Of a stretch of DNA of 64,000 bases, positions 28,611 through 37,987 are shown one piece after another; positions within the stretch are counted from its first letter, which is position 1, and every line of letters starts with the position of its first letter. The notes under the pieces were generated by a model that worked only from the letters and a program-made list of their open reading frames with translations, had not been told where the DNA came from and searched no databases. The position numbers were made by a program, and so were the translations under genes. The DNA is from Paracrocinitomix sp039939375 (GTDB lineage Bacteria > Bacteroidota > Bacteroidia > Flavobacteriales_D > Crocinitomicaceae): NCBI GenBank assembly GCA_039939375.1, contig JBDVJO010000010.1, positions 248,001 through 312,000 of the forward strand, given 5' to 3'.

Positions 28611-30656
28611 ATGAGTTTTGTTTACCCTAACTTTTTATGGGCGTATTTTTTGATTGCTATTCCAATCATTATTCATCTCTTTAATTTTAGGAGGTACAAA
28701 ACTGTCTATTTCTCACGTGTTTCATTTTTAAAGGAAGTAACTGAGGATTCTAAATCCGGTAATAAATTAAAACACTTGCTGGTATTACTTAGTAGAATTC
28801 TTTTAATCCTTTGTTTAGTAACAGCTTTTGCTCAACCCTTTATTCCGACTACGAATTCTAATCAAACTGTGAATGTGACTTCTATTTACATAGACAATAG
28901 CTATTCCATGCAGGCAGAAGGAAAAGATGGTAATTTATTGAACGAAGTTAAAAACAAGTCAATTGAATTGGTTAAATCTTTAGAAGCGAATGAGAAAATC
29001 AATTTAATCACAAGTGACTTACTATCAAAACATCAACGATTTTATTCAAAATCAGAGGTCATAGAAATGATAAAGGAGATTGATTTTTCTTCACAGTCAA
29101 CTCCTCTATTTACGGTTCTAAACTTACAAAGTGATTTACTAAATGCATCTGAAGAAGAAGCGAATAAACGGATCTTTGTGTTTTCAGACTTTCAAAAGAG
29201 CACAAATGATTTAAGTAATTGGAAAAGAGAGGAGATTTCAAGCTTTTATTATCAATCAGTTTCTGAACAGAAAGGAAATATTTATATCGATTCAGTTTGG
29301 TTTGAGTCACCTGTGCATAGAGTCAATACACCAATGGAACTTCATTTCAGGGTGCAAAATGCAACCGATAAAGATTTGAACGATTTACCAGTAGGTCTAT
29401 CAATAAATGGAAACAATCCTGGTCCGAAACGAATTTCTGTTCCAGCAAACTCTTTCACGGATGAAACCATCACTTTTACGGATAGAACTCCAGGATTAAA
29501 ATCAGGTGAACTAAAACTAACAACTACACAGCTGTTTTTTGATGATGCCTTTTATTTTACTTATGAGATCAAAGAACAGGTGAATATTTTACATATCACA
29601 AGCAATCAATATGAAGTCAAGAATATTGAGCAATTGTATCTACTAGATGATTATTATAATTGTCTTACAACTTCTATAACTAATGTTAGCTCAGAAGATT
29701 TTGTTGGCAAAGAACTGGTTATTTTCCAAAACATTAATAAAATTCCTGAAGGAGTCTCTGATTTGGCTGAAAAGGTAACTCAAGAAGGTGGAACCGTTGT
29801 TATTATTCCTGGCGACCGCATTGAAATAGCTAATTATAATAAATTCTTGTCTAAAAATCAATTGCCAACACTTGGGGTAATGGATTCTATGAATTACAAC
29901 TTAGATTACTTCAATTTTAATGACCCTCTTTACAATGGTGTTTTTGAAGGTGATCCTTCCAATTATAAGTTCCCCAGACTAAATGCCGCGTACCGCATGA
30001 TGATTTCTTCTGAAAACAATTACATTTCAATTTTTGGATCAAACGCAAACAACACCCCATTCCTACTCTATGCTTCTAATTTCAATGGAAGAATGTTCTT
30101 AATATCTTCACCATTGGATAAGCGTTACACGAATTTTCAAAATCACGCCTTATTTGCTGCCACTTTTTTAAGGATTGCTGAGACTGCTACGTATAACAAG
30201 CCACTTTATATGACCATAGGTGAACTCACGAATTTTCCGTTAAACACTGATATTGATGAGAAAAACCCAATTCATTTGATCAATAAGAAATATGGTACAG
30301 ATGCCATTCCACAGGTGATTAATGGAGCAACTAATAGACAAATTTCCTTTAATCATTTAGAAGATATTATAAAACATTCAGGAACTTATGACTTGACTAA
30401 TAATTCTGATTTTAATGAAATTGTAGCGTTCAATTACAACAGAACTGAGTCAAATGTTGAAGCATTTGAGACTGAAGAGGTTAAAAATAATTTTGTCAAT
30501 GCTGGATGGGAAACAGCGAAACAATTGGATATTAATGATTCTGGGAAAATTGAAATTAATACGTTTAAACCTAAAGAATACTGGAGAATTCTTCTAATTT
30601 TGGGCTTAGTTTTTATCCTTTCAGAGGTACTTCTTTTAAAATTTTGGAAAAGCTAA
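28611..30656 (+). CDS. BatA-domain membrane protein with VWA-like domain
   Basis: A 681-residue protein. The N-terminus is the BatA domain (FVYPNFLWAYFLIAIPIIIHLFNFRR) with two membrane segments by about residue 80. It is followed by a von Willebrand A-like fold with a MIDAS-type DNSYSM. A large middle part is of unknown fold, and a last membrane helix is near 660-678. Such proteins are linked to envelope integrity in Bacteroidota. GATATTTG, one base off the -7 consensus, ends 4 nt before the ATG, so an internal leaderless promoter is possible. Confidence 0.85.
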   Translation: MSFVYPNFLWAYFLIAIPIIIHLFNFRRYKTVYFSRVSFLKEVTEDSKSGNKLKHLLVLLSRILLILCLVTAFAQPFIPTTNSNQTVNVTSIYIDNSYSMQAEGKDGNLLNEVKNKSIELVKSLEANEKINLITSDLLSKHQRFYSKSEVIEMIKEIDFSSQSTPLFTVLNLQSDLLNASEEEANKRIFVFSDFQKSTNDLSNWKREEISSFYYQSVSEQKGNIYIDSVWFESPVHRVNTPMELHFRVQNATDKDLNDLPVGLSINGNNPGPKRISVPANSFTDETITFTDRTPGLKSGELKLTTTQLFFDDAFYFTYEIKEQVNILHITSNQYEVKNIEQLYLLDDYYNCLTTSITNVSSEDFVGKELVIFQNINKIPEGVSDLAEKVTQEGGTVVIIPGDRIEIANYNKFLSKNQLPTLGVMDSMNYNLDYFNFNDPLYNGVFEGDPSNYKFPRLNAAYRMMISSENNYISIFGSNANNTPFLLYASNFNGRMFLISSPLDKRYTNFQNHALFAATFLRIAETATYNKPLYMTIGELTNFPLNTDIDEKNPIHLINKKYGTDAIPQVINGATNRQISFNHLEDIIKHSGTYDLTNNSDFNEIVAFNYNRTESNVEAFETEEVKNNFVNAGWETAKQLDINDSGKIEINTFKPKEYWRILLILGLVFILSEVLLLKFWKS

Positions 30657-30666
30657 ACAATAAAAA

Positions 30667-31926
30667 ATGAAAATCCTTATCAAGTCATGCACGATTGTAT
30701 CTGAAGCTCTAGATGGGACGCAAGCAAAAGTGGATATTCTAATTGAGAATGGAATTATTTCTGAAATTGCTGAAAATATTTCAAAAGAAGTAGATCATGA
30801 GATCACTGAAGCAAACCTTCATGTATCTCAGGGTTGGTATGATTGTAAAGTCAATTTTTGTGATCCAGGATTAGAACACAAAGAAGATTTTAATACGGGA
30901 TTAAAAGCAGCAGAATTTGGAGGATTTACTGCCGTTTCTGTTACGCCTGACACAGAACCTGCATTATCCAATAAAACACAAATTGAATATGTCATAAAAA
31001 ATGCTGCGTTCTCTAGCGTAGATGTTTATCCTTTTGGAACGATAAGTGAAAAATTAAAAGGAGAACAATTAGCAGAATTATATGACATGAAAAATAGCGG
31101 TGCTGTTGCATTTACAGATGCTTTTCATGATGTTAGCGCAGGTATAATGTATAGAGCTCTACTCTATTCTAAGAATTTTGATGGTAAAATCATCAGTTTC
31201 CCTTTTGACTCTTCCTTATTTGGACAAGGTTCTGTAAATGAAGGAAAAGTTTCTGTGATGACTGGTCTGAAGAGTGTACCTTCCATATCTGAATTCATTA
31301 GAGTTCAAAGAGATTTAGACTTATTAAGATATACAGGAGGTTCCTTGCATTTCTCTGGAGTTTCTACTGCTGAAGCTGTCAACTTGATAAGAGAAGGGAA
31401 AAAAGCAGGTCTTTCTATAACGGCTGATGTTCATGCCATTAACTTGGTTTATACCGAAGATGAAAACTTAGGATTTGATTCTAATATGAAAGTGTTTCCG
31501 CCGTTAAGAACTGAAGCAGATAGACAAGCTTTAGTTAATGGAGTGAAAGACGGAACCATTGATGCAATTTGTAGCAATCATCAACCTCAAAACATAGAAA
31601 GTAAAGATTTAGAGTTTGATCTTGCAGAATTTGGTGTTATCGGAGTACAGAGTTTATATCCAACAATAAACCAAATTGAAGAATTAGATTTACAGACTAA
31701 AATCCTTGCCATCTCCACCAAGCCAAGATCTATCTTTGGATTAGAGAATAGCGAAATAAAAGTAGGACAAATGGCCAATTTAACGCTATTCAATCCTGAA
31801 AAAGAATACGTTCTAAGAAAAGATGAGATTATTTCAAAATCTCACAACTCACCAATCATTGATAAATCATTAAAAGGTGCTGTAATTGGAACGATAAATA
31901 ATGGACTTTTAACCTTGAATAATTAA
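30667..31926 (+). CDS. Dihydroorotase-like pseudoenzyme
   Basis: A 419-residue amidohydrolase-fold protein, closest in layout to the long (type I, PyrC/AllB-like) dihydroorotases: GWYDCKVNFCDPGLEHKEDF...AAEFGGFTAVSVTPDT. The metal-binding DxHxH is replaced by DCKVN (residues 59-63), the later histidine motif reads ADVHAINLVY, and the catalytic ATDHAPH region reads CSNHQPQ, with Asp to Asn. It is therefore very unlikely to be catalytic. By analogy with the inactive PyrC-like subunit that supports some aspartate transcarbamoylases, it may have a structural role (inference). It sits between a BatA-like gene and a methyltransferase gene, overlapping the latter by 1 bp. Confidence 0.88.
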   Translation: MKILIKSCTIVSEALDGTQAKVDILIENGIISEIAENISKEVDHEITEANLHVSQGWYDCKVNFCDPGLEHKEDFNTGLKAAEFGGFTAVSVTPDTEPALSNKTQIEYVIKNAAFSSVDVYPFGTISEKLKGEQLAELYDMKNSGAVAFTDAFHDVSAGIMYRALLYSKNFDGKIISFPFDSSLFGQGSVNEGKVSVMTGLKSVPSISEFIRVQRDLDLLRYTGGSLHFSGVSTAEAVNLIREGKKAGLSITADVHAINLVYTEDENLGFDSNMKVFPPLRTEADRQALVNGVKDGTIDAICSNHQPQNIESKDLEFDLAEFGVIGVQSLYPTINQIEELDLQTKILAISTKPRSIFGLENSEIKVGQMANLTLFNPEKEYVLRKDEIISKSHNSPIIDKSLKGAVIGTINNGLLTLNN

Positions 31927-32498
31927 TGCCTGAAAAAAGACACAACAGAAGATTCTTAAGTACATTTTTTTCAGAGCGTAAACAGGTTGGAGCGGTAGCT
32001 CCTAGTTCTCGTTTTTTAGTTAAATCAATGTGTAATAAAATTGATTTTAAAAATGCAGATGTAATTCTTGAATTGGGTCCAGGTACAGGTGTATTCACAG
32101 TAGAGTTACTGAAAAGAGCCAAGCCAACGACTAAAATTATTTTGCTTGAACTAAATGAAACATTTTATGAGTTATTAAAAGATCGATTTAATGACCCTAG
32201 AATTGAAGTGTTGTATAGATCTGCGGATGAAATTGAAGATGTGTTAAAAGAGCGAAATATAGAAAAGGTAGATGCTATACTTTCCTCGCTTCCTTTAACA
32301 GTAATTCCTAAAGAAGTGAAAGAGCGTATTGTTAGCCAATCATACGAAGCATTGAAAGAAGGCGGAACTTATGTTCAATATCAATATTCGCTAAACGCAA
32401 AGAAATTGTTGACAGAAACTTTTGGAAAATTAAAAATGGGGTTTGTTGCCATAAACGTCCCTCCTGCCTTTGTTTATCTAGCAAAAAAAGGTAATTAA
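31926..32498 (+). CDS. SAM-dependent methyltransferase, PmtA/rRNA-dimethylase-like
   Basis: A 190-residue class I methyltransferase. Motif I is ILELGPGTGVFT, motif II is IILLELNETF, and SSLPLTVIPKEV takes the place of motif IV. The opening VGAVAPSSRFLVKSM and the SSLPL segment resemble bacterial phospholipid N-methyltransferases (PmtA), so a lipid substrate is more likely than rRNA (inference). It starts in the stop codon of the dihydroorotase-like gene (TAATG). Its stop overlaps that of the convergent gene by 4 bp. Confidence 0.8.
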   Translation: MPEKRHNRRFLSTFFSERKQVGAVAPSSRFLVKSMCNKIDFKNADVILELGPGTGVFTVELLKRAKPTTKIILLELNETFYELLKDRFNDPRIEVLYRSADEIEDVLKERNIEKVDAILSSLPLTVIPKEVKERIVSQSYEALKEGGTYVQYQYSLNAKKLLTETFGKLKMGFVAINVPPAFVYLAKKGN

Positions 32499-33472
32499 AG
32501 TTGTTTTATTGGAGCTAATTCAGAACCTCCCCACTCTACCAATGTAAACCCTTTTCTTGCAAAACTTTTTAATTCTTGTTTGAATAAATATGGTGGTGAT
32601 TTACTTGATTGCGATCCTTGAAAAATCATGTAAACACGCTTTTTAGAATCTATCTCAACGCTTGAAATCACTTCACCTATCAACTGATCATATCTATCAT
32701 CAGAAATAAACTGAATTTGTGCGTAAGGATGATTTATTATTCTGGGACCCCAATACGTTATGAAATCAGCTTTTTCTGTTGAATTGAATCCCAATAAGTC
32801 CAGAGCTCCTTCTAGATATTGAATCGTTGAGTCCGTATTTATAAAGTCTGCTTGAACACCTATTTCATTACGTTGAAAAGCTATTTCAGAAGAAAACCCT
32901 TCCCAAAACAAGTAAGGATATGAATTTCCGTCCACGGTCATATTATTATTATCTAAAGATACATCCCAACCTTGTTCATTATATGTTGGGTAAGAAAAGG
33001 TAAAGTCAGCCGCATTTGAATATTTCAAATTAACTGACAAATCCTTATCTGAATACAGGTAAACTACAGGTTTTTCTTCCATAATCATCATGCCATCTTC
33101 AAGTTTTTCTGAGGTAACAAAATTCATGTTGACATGATGACCGCCTTGAAAATTATAGTTCCAACAAACAATCTCTGAATATTCTGGGTGGTAAAAGAAA
33201 ATGGCAGTATCCTTTGAAGAAAGCACCAGCGAAAACTCTCCCAACAGGTTTGTCTTTGTATTTGAAGACCTGTCGAGATTAGAAATCACTCCACCTACAA
33301 CCGGACTACCTGAGTATACTGACGCCACTTTTCCAGTTACCAAACAGGTATTTTTTTTGACAGAATCGTCTTTCTGATCACTGATAACGTGCCAATAATC
33401 TCTCGGCAAAGATTCTGCAAACAAATTTGAAGCTAGAACCAGAAGCACACATAACATTAATAACCTGTTCAT
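32495..33472 (-). CDS. Secreted protein of a three-gene paralogue array, copy 3
   Basis: A 325-residue protein with a signal peptide ending near FAE. Residues about 40-130 form a carboxypeptidase-regulatory-like beta domain (GKVASVYSGSPVVGG...LLGEFSLVL). The rest carries the family signatures KPVVYLYS, FSYPTYNEQGW, YPYLFWEG, KADFITYWGPR and GFTLVEWGGSEL. Proteins with the KPVIYLYP...YLFWEG pattern occur in several phyla without a known function. Its start overlaps the stop of copy 2 by 1 bp, so the genes are co-transcribed. Confidence 0.8.
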   Translation of the reverse strand: MNRLLMLCVLLVLASNLFAESLPRDYWHVISDQKDDSVKKNTCLVTGKVASVYSGSPVVGGVISNLDRSSNTKTNLLGEFSLVLSSKDTAIFFYHPEYSEIVCWNYNFQGGHHVNMNFVTSEKLEDGMMIMEEKPVVYLYSDKDLSVNLKYSNAADFTFSYPTYNEQGWDVSLDNNNMTVDGNSYPYLFWEGFSSEIAFQRNEIGVQADFINTDSTIQYLEGALDLLGFNSTEKADFITYWGPRIINHPYAQIQFISDDRYDQLIGEVISSVEIDSKKRVYMIFQGSQSSKSPPYLFKQELKSFARKGFTLVEWGGSELAPIKQL

Positions 33473-34437
33473 TACAAAGAATTTAAATTAATGGGTAATT
33501 CAGTTCCACCCCAGTCAACTAAAGTAAAACCTTCTCTTTTTAAAGGCTTCAAGGATTGTTTAGTGAATCGTATATCTTTAGGAATCGATTCATAACCCGT
33601 ATACAGCATGTATAATCTTTTAGTATTATCTGGTTGTGGATTAACTTTTAAATCGGCGATCAATGCTGAATAAGAATCATCCTCTAAAAACTGGATAAAT
33701 ACGTATTCGTTTTCTATCATTTTAGGTGCCCAAAACGTAATGAAATCAGCTTTTTCATTAGAATTAAAATTTGCTTCAGATAATTTTGCTTCTAGAAAGG
33801 AAATCACATCTGATTTTGCCACAAACTCTCCGCATAGTTCATTATTCGCGTTCGTTTGATAATTCAGGTTCTGCATTTCACCTTCCCAGAATAAATAAGG
33901 GTAGTCTAATCCTTTATGCACAATTTTATTGTCTTTAAGATCAACTTTCCATGTTTGGTTATCCAACTTGGGATAAGAGAAATCTATTGTTCCGTAAAAA
34001 TTAACATTTAAGCTAACAGATAAATCTTCTTCTGAATACAAATAGATAACAGGTTTGTCAACACTGATATTCATGATGTCAAATCCGGCATAAAAATCAA
34101 TTACCACATGATGCTGGCTCTGGAAAGGATAGCTCCAAATAACCATTTCGGTATAATTCATGTGAAAAAAGAAAATACTTGTGTCACTCGCATCAACTAG
34201 CAAAGAATAGTTACCTAATGAATCTGAATATGCTTTAGAGCTGCCATTTAAAGTAGAAATCATACTTCCAGCAAGTGGACTCATTTGATAGGTTGTTTGA
34301 CCGGTGATTAAACACTTACCGTGAGGCACAGAGTTGTCCAATACATCAGACTGAATCACATATTCATTTTGTAAATATGATTTACCTTCTACCGATAGGC
34401 TTAACAACAAAAATATGCTAGCAACTAAAATTTTCAT
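33472..34437 (-). CDS. Secreted protein of a three-gene paralogue array, copy 2
   Basis: 321 residues from ATG 34437 (ATG 34443 is equally in frame). It has a signal peptide, a carboxypeptidase-regulatory-like domain (ITGQTTYQMSPLAGS), then KPVIYLYS, FSYPKLDNQTW, YPYLFWEG, KADFITFWAPKM and GFTLVDWGGTEL. It is the same architecture as its neighbours but strongly diverged in the N-terminal half. The function is unknown. Conserved Trp and acidic residues in the C-terminal half suggest a ligand or metal site, but none is established. Confidence 0.8.
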   Translation of the reverse strand: MKILVASIFLLLSLSVEGKSYLQNEYVIQSDVLDNSVPHGKCLITGQTTYQMSPLAGSMISTLNGSSKAYSDSLGNYSLLVDASDTSIFFFHMNYTEMVIWSYPFQSQHHVVIDFYAGFDIMNISVDKPVIYLYSEEDLSVSLNVNFYGTIDFSYPKLDNQTWKVDLKDNKIVHKGLDYPYLFWEGEMQNLNYQTNANNELCGEFVAKSDVISFLEAKLSEANFNSNEKADFITFWAPKMIENEYVFIQFLEDDSYSALIADLKVNPQPDNTKRLYMLYTGYESIPKDIRFTKQSLKPLKREGFTLVDWGGTELPINLNSL

Positions 34438-34483
34438 AATCATGATTTTATTTGCTTACAACAAACCTTGAATTAGGTTCAAA

Positions 34484-35464
34484 TTAATGTCCTAATCGAT
34501 AAAAATCTATAATCGAACCGCCCCACTCTACTAGTGTTAAACCATTTCTTTCAAATGAACTAAGGTCTTGTCGAATAACTTTTAATCCAACATCAGGAGA
34601 ATCTAATGGGGATGCTAAGAGAAAAATTCTTTTACTCGATTCTGGTGCTGGATTCATTTCTAATGAGCATATCTCTGAATCATAATCTTCATCTACCAAA
34701 AATTGTATAAAACAAAATTCCTTTTCACTCAAAGCGGGCACCCAATAGGTAATAAAGTCAGTCATTTCAATAGCGTTTAGCCCCATTTCTTTCAGTTTAG
34801 TTTCAAAAAAACTAGTTAATTCTGAGGTTTTCACAATTGCACCTTCAATTGAAATTTTATTAAACTTATAATTCAAATCATCCGTCTTGGCCTCCCAAAA
34901 CAGATATGGGTACTCCTGGTTTCCAACCAATAATTGGTCTTCTTTCAGTTCAAACTCCCAACTTTTATCATAAGTTGGATAACTAAATGTAAGCTCTCCT
35001 TGAGGTTTTATTTTGATGCTTCCTTCAATATTTTGATCGGCATATAAATACATGACAGGTTTGCGAACCATTATTTCTTGCCCAGGTTTTCTAACCTGAT
35101 TCATGTAGACATCCATTGTTATATGATGACCTTCCTTAAAGTCATAATCTTCAATTACAACTTCTGTCCAACCATCTAGATAAAAATATATGACAGAGTC
35201 AGTTGATTTCAGTAATAAATCAAATTTTCCATCTGTATCTGTTCTCGTCCAAATGCCTGAACTTGTGCAACCTGATAGGACAGCCTCTAAAGGACTTAAA
35301 CTGGAAAACATTTTTACCTCTCCACTTAATCTGAAATATCCAGAATCAATAGCGGTATCTATTGAATCGCTTTGAACTATGTAATCCATTTGTTCCAATC
35401 TTAATTCTTTTCCTGCAAATGCTGAAACACTATAAAGCGTCAGTAATAGCGAAAATATTTTCAT
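34484..35464 (-). CDS. Secreted protein of a three-gene paralogue array, copy 1
   Basis: 326 residues from ATG 35464; the longer ORF start would put 12 polar residues before the signal peptide. It has the same order as copies 2 and 3: a signal peptide ending near FAG, a carboxypeptidase-regulatory-like domain, KPVMYLYA, FSYPTYDKSW, YPYLFWEA, TDFITYWVPAL and GLTLVEWGGS. No sorting domain is seen, so it is probably periplasmic or loosely surface-bound. It is 47 bp from copy 2. Confidence 0.8.
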   Translation of the reverse strand: MKIFSLLLTLYSVSAFAGKELRLEQMDYIVQSDSIDTAIDSGYFRLSGEVKMFSSLSPLEAVLSGCTSSGIWTRTDTDGKFDLLLKSTDSVIYFYLDGWTEVVIEDYDFKEGHHITMDVYMNQVRKPGQEIMVRKPVMYLYADQNIEGSIKIKPQGELTFSYPTYDKSWEFELKEDQLLVGNQEYPYLFWEAKTDDLNYKFNKISIEGAIVKTSELTSFFETKLKEMGLNAIEMTDFITYWVPALSEKEFCFIQFLVDEDYDSEICSLEMNPAPESSKRIFLLASPLDSPDVGLKVIRQDLSSFERNGLTLVEWGGSIIDFYRLGH

Positions 35465-35509
35465 ATTATTTTGTTTAGGTGAACTACAATTTTCAATCAA
35501 AAGAGTTCA

Positions 35510-36232
35510 TTAAAAACCTTCTTTTACCTTTTGAAAATGTTCAAACTTCTCTTGAATATAAGTAATTAACTCATAATCAGAGGCTGTTTTTAGAAATTCA
35601 GTGTTTAGATGCAGAAATGTTACGAATTCCTCAAAATCATCACTATTCAACTCAATAATGTCATTGTGAACATATAATCTTAAAATTTCTTTTACAATAT
35701 CGTCTTGCTGATCTTGGAATTCCATTTCTGCTACTTTTCGCTTTGTTTTTTCACGCTTTGAAAAAGCGACATAAAGTGCAGTAATTGGAGATGAAATAGC
35801 ACTTGTAACTGTTACAACAGGCACTTCACTTTTAGCAATATTGGCACGTTCTTCTTTTAATTGATCTAAGGTTTTTATAGGAGTAATGATGACTTCTTCA
35901 CTAGAGAATTCAAGGGGTTGTAGATAAACTTCAATATTATTCACTTTGTGATAGGCAGAATCTTTGAATGATAAATAAATAGTTTGATATCCAACAACAG
36001 AAATACCAATTTGATCTTTCTTTTTGACCGTAATAGAAAATGTTCCGTCTGATTCACCAAATATTCCTTTACCTACAGATTTGTTGATGACTACAAGGTT
36101 ATAAAACCCAACATTAAAAATACTGTCAATCACTTTTCCCTTGACAGTAATTAAAGAATCTTGATAATTTGGAGATTGACCAAAAGAACTTAGTCCCAGA
36201 CTCAAAAAGAATATTAATAGCAGTTTATTCAT
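35510..36232 (-). CDS. Secreted carboxypeptidase-regulatory-like domain protein
   Basis: A 240-residue protein. The signal peptide ends near FGQ. Residues about 27-120 form a carboxypeptidase-D regulatory-like (CarbopepD_reg_2 type) domain (VKGKVIDSIFNVGFYNLVVIN...GISVVGYQTIYLS). The remaining 120 residues are helical and charged. It has no TonB or sorting domain. It lies 45 bp upstream of the paralogue array on the same strand and shares this domain type, so it may belong to the same unit. The function is unknown. Confidence 0.75.
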   Translation of the reverse strand: MNKLLLIFFLSLGLSSFGQSPNYQDSLITVKGKVIDSIFNVGFYNLVVINKSVGKGIFGESDGTFSITVKKKDQIGISVVGYQTIYLSFKDSAYHKVNNIEVYLQPLEFSSEEVIITPIKTLDQLKEERANIAKSEVPVVTVTSAISSPITALYVAFSKREKTKRKVAEMEFQDQQDDIVKEILRLYVHNDIIELNSDDFEEFVTFLHLNTEFLKTASDYELITYIQEKFEHFQKVKEGF

Positions 36233-36338
36233 TCAAAGAATAAAGTAACAAAAATTACACCAAAGTAGGAAGTTAAACAATGTTAACTTGAAGATTATAT
36301 TTTCACGGATCTCCAATACCAATTCACCAGATATTGGC

Positions 36339-36346
36339 TAAATTTG
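36339..36346 (+). promoter_or_regulatory. -7 promoter element of mnmA, implying a leaderless mRNA
   Basis: TAAATTTG, then 4 nt (CAAC), then ATG 36351. Transcription would begin at or within a base or two of the start codon. Confidence 0.55.
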
Positions 36347-36350
36347 CAAC

Positions 36351-37523
36351 ATGAAAACAGTAGTGGTTGGACTTTCAGGTGGTGTAGATTCTAGTGTCGC
36401 AGCTTATCTTTTAAAAGAAGAAGGATATAATGTGATTGGAATTTTCATGAAGAACTGGCATGACGAATCGGTGACGATTTCTGATGAATGTCCTTGGATT
36501 GACGATAGTCAAGATGCCTTATTGGTTGCTCAAAAACTTAGCATTCCATTCCAAACACTTGATTTAAGCGAACAATACCGTGAAAGAATCGTGGATTATA
36601 TGTTTGCAGAATATGAAGCTGGTAGAACCCCGAACCCTGATGTGTTATGCAACCGGGAAATAAAATTTGACATCTTTCTAAAAGAAGCTGAAAAGATTGG
36701 AGCAGACTATGTTGCAACTGGTCATTACTGCAGAAAGTCTGAAAAGGAAGGTGAATTTGCTCTACTTTCTGGCTTGGATGACAACAAAGACCAGAGTTAT
36801 TTTCTTTGTCAACTTACTCAACAACAACTTTCTAAAGCATTGTTTCCCATAGGTGAATTGCAAAAATCAGAAGTAAGGAGAATTGCTAAAGAACAAGACT
36901 TGGTAACAGCAGAGAAAAAGGATTCGCAAGGATTGTGTTTCATTGGTAAAGTAAAGTTGCCAACATTTTTACAGCAACAATTAAAAGTAAAAAAAGGAGA
37001 TATTGTTGAGTTACCGGATGACTTAAAACAATTTGATGCTTACAAGGAAGCCATTCAACGCAACAATTATAAAGAATTATCAATTCCGTTTGATTATAAA
37101 AAGTACTTAGGAAAAGTAGTAGGACAGCATGATGGTGCTCATTTTTTCACCATTGGTCAACGAAAAGGATTGAAAGTTGGCGGAACTCCCCTCCCACTTT
37201 TTGTTGTTGGAACGGACGTTAAAGAAAACATTATTTATACTGGCCAAGGAGATCATCATCCAGGTTTAAACAGAAAAGCACTGTTTATTAAAAATGAAGA
37301 CATTCATTGGGTGAGAGAATCATTAACCTTAGAAAATGGCGAATCAACTAGATATTTAGCTAGAATAAGATATCGTCAACCATTAGTGGGCGTTCAATTA
37401 TTTAAAGAGGATGAAGGATTATATCTGCTTTTTGATGAGTTAATGTCAGGAATTTCTCCTGGGCAATTTGCCGCTTGGTATCTAAATGACGAACTAGTGG
37501 GCTCTGGCGTTATACATCAATAA
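36351..37523 (+). CDS. mnmA: tRNA 2-thiouridine(34) synthase MnmA
   Basis: A 390-residue enzyme that adds sulfur to U34 of Lys, Glu and Gln tRNAs. It has the PP-loop SGGVDSS (9-15), the first catalytic Cys in PNPDVLCNREIKF (Cys100), ATGHYC, DNKDQSYFL and the second Cys in DSQGLCFIG (Cys196), then a C-terminal beta barrel (GQFAAWY). An insert of about 25 residues follows GKVKLPTFLQQQLKVKKG. All catalytic residues are present. It is a single gene on the + strand and appears leaderless. Confidence 0.96.
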   Translation: MKTVVVGLSGGVDSSVAAYLLKEEGYNVIGIFMKNWHDESVTISDECPWIDDSQDALLVAQKLSIPFQTLDLSEQYRERIVDYMFAEYEAGRTPNPDVLCNREIKFDIFLKEAEKIGADYVATGHYCRKSEKEGEFALLSGLDDNKDQSYFLCQLTQQQLSKALFPIGELQKSEVRRIAKEQDLVTAEKKDSQGLCFIGKVKLPTFLQQQLKVKKGDIVELPDDLKQFDAYKEAIQRNNYKELSIPFDYKKYLGKVVGQHDGAHFFTIGQRKGLKVGGTPLPLFVVGTDVKENIIYTGQGDHHPGLNRKALFIKNEDIHWVRESLTLENGESTRYLARIRYRQPLVGVQLFKEDEGLYLLFDELMSGISPGQFAAWYLNDELVGSGVIHQ

Positions 37524-37553
37524 AAAAAGCCGTTCCAGTATACTGAAACGGCT
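37521..37553 (-). terminator. Terminator of the 63-aa gene (also between mnmA and it)
   Basis: AGCCGTTTCAGTA pairs with TACTGGAACGGCT with one mismatch and is followed on the minus strand by seven T. The T tract is only on the minus-strand side, so it chiefly serves the minus gene ending at 37577; the hairpin may also slow + strand transcription from mnmA. Confidence 0.85.
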
Positions 37554-37576
37554 CGTCTAACCAAATAGAATAAATT

Positions 37577-37768
37577 CTAATTTAAACTATAATTACCTAT
37601 AAATTGATCTGCCGAGACAGGGATTTCATTTGCTCTTCCGGATACAATATCCAACAATTCTGCTACTTGATTTATAGATAGATTTGTGTTGGACCCTAAA
37701 CTTTTATGTCTGTTCAACTTGTTCTGAGCAGCTTTGATTACGTTTTGTCTAATCTGTTCTAAGTTCAT
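37577..37768 (-). CDS. Small 63-residue protein, unknown
   Basis: A helical, soluble 63-residue protein with no signal peptide, Cys or recognised domain. Residues about 28-48 (NLSINQVAELLDIVSG) could form a helix-turn-helix-like element but are too short to call. The reasons to accept it are a strong minus-strand terminator placed 24 bp after its stop, an ATG start and non-overlap with other genes. It faces mnmA. I do not recognise the family. Confidence 0.6.
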   Translation of the reverse strand: MNLEQIRQNVIKAAQNKLNRHKSLGSNTNLSINQVAELLDIVSGRANEIPVSADQFIGNYSLN

Positions 37769-37959
37769 AATATCTTGTTTTGCTTTGTCTGGGAATTATT
37801 ACGGCTTTAGTTTTTAAAAGGTTATAAACTTCAAACAAATATTTTACAGAATAGATAATTCAAAAGGTATGCCAAAAGCGGTTTTGCCTTTGTAAGCAAC
37901 TACTTATCAGATTAATACACTTAACTTATAGAGCATGTAAATTTCACGAAAAAAAAAGT

Positions 37960-37967
37960 TATATTTG
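37960..37967 (+). promoter_or_regulatory. -7 promoter element of the GAF/SpoIIE gene
   Basis: TATATTTG, ending 20 nt before ATG 37988. This favours the ATG over the TTG six bases upstream only weakly, since both lie downstream of it. Confidence 0.5.
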
Positions 37968-37987
37968 AAGGTCGAGCCATTTTGGTA

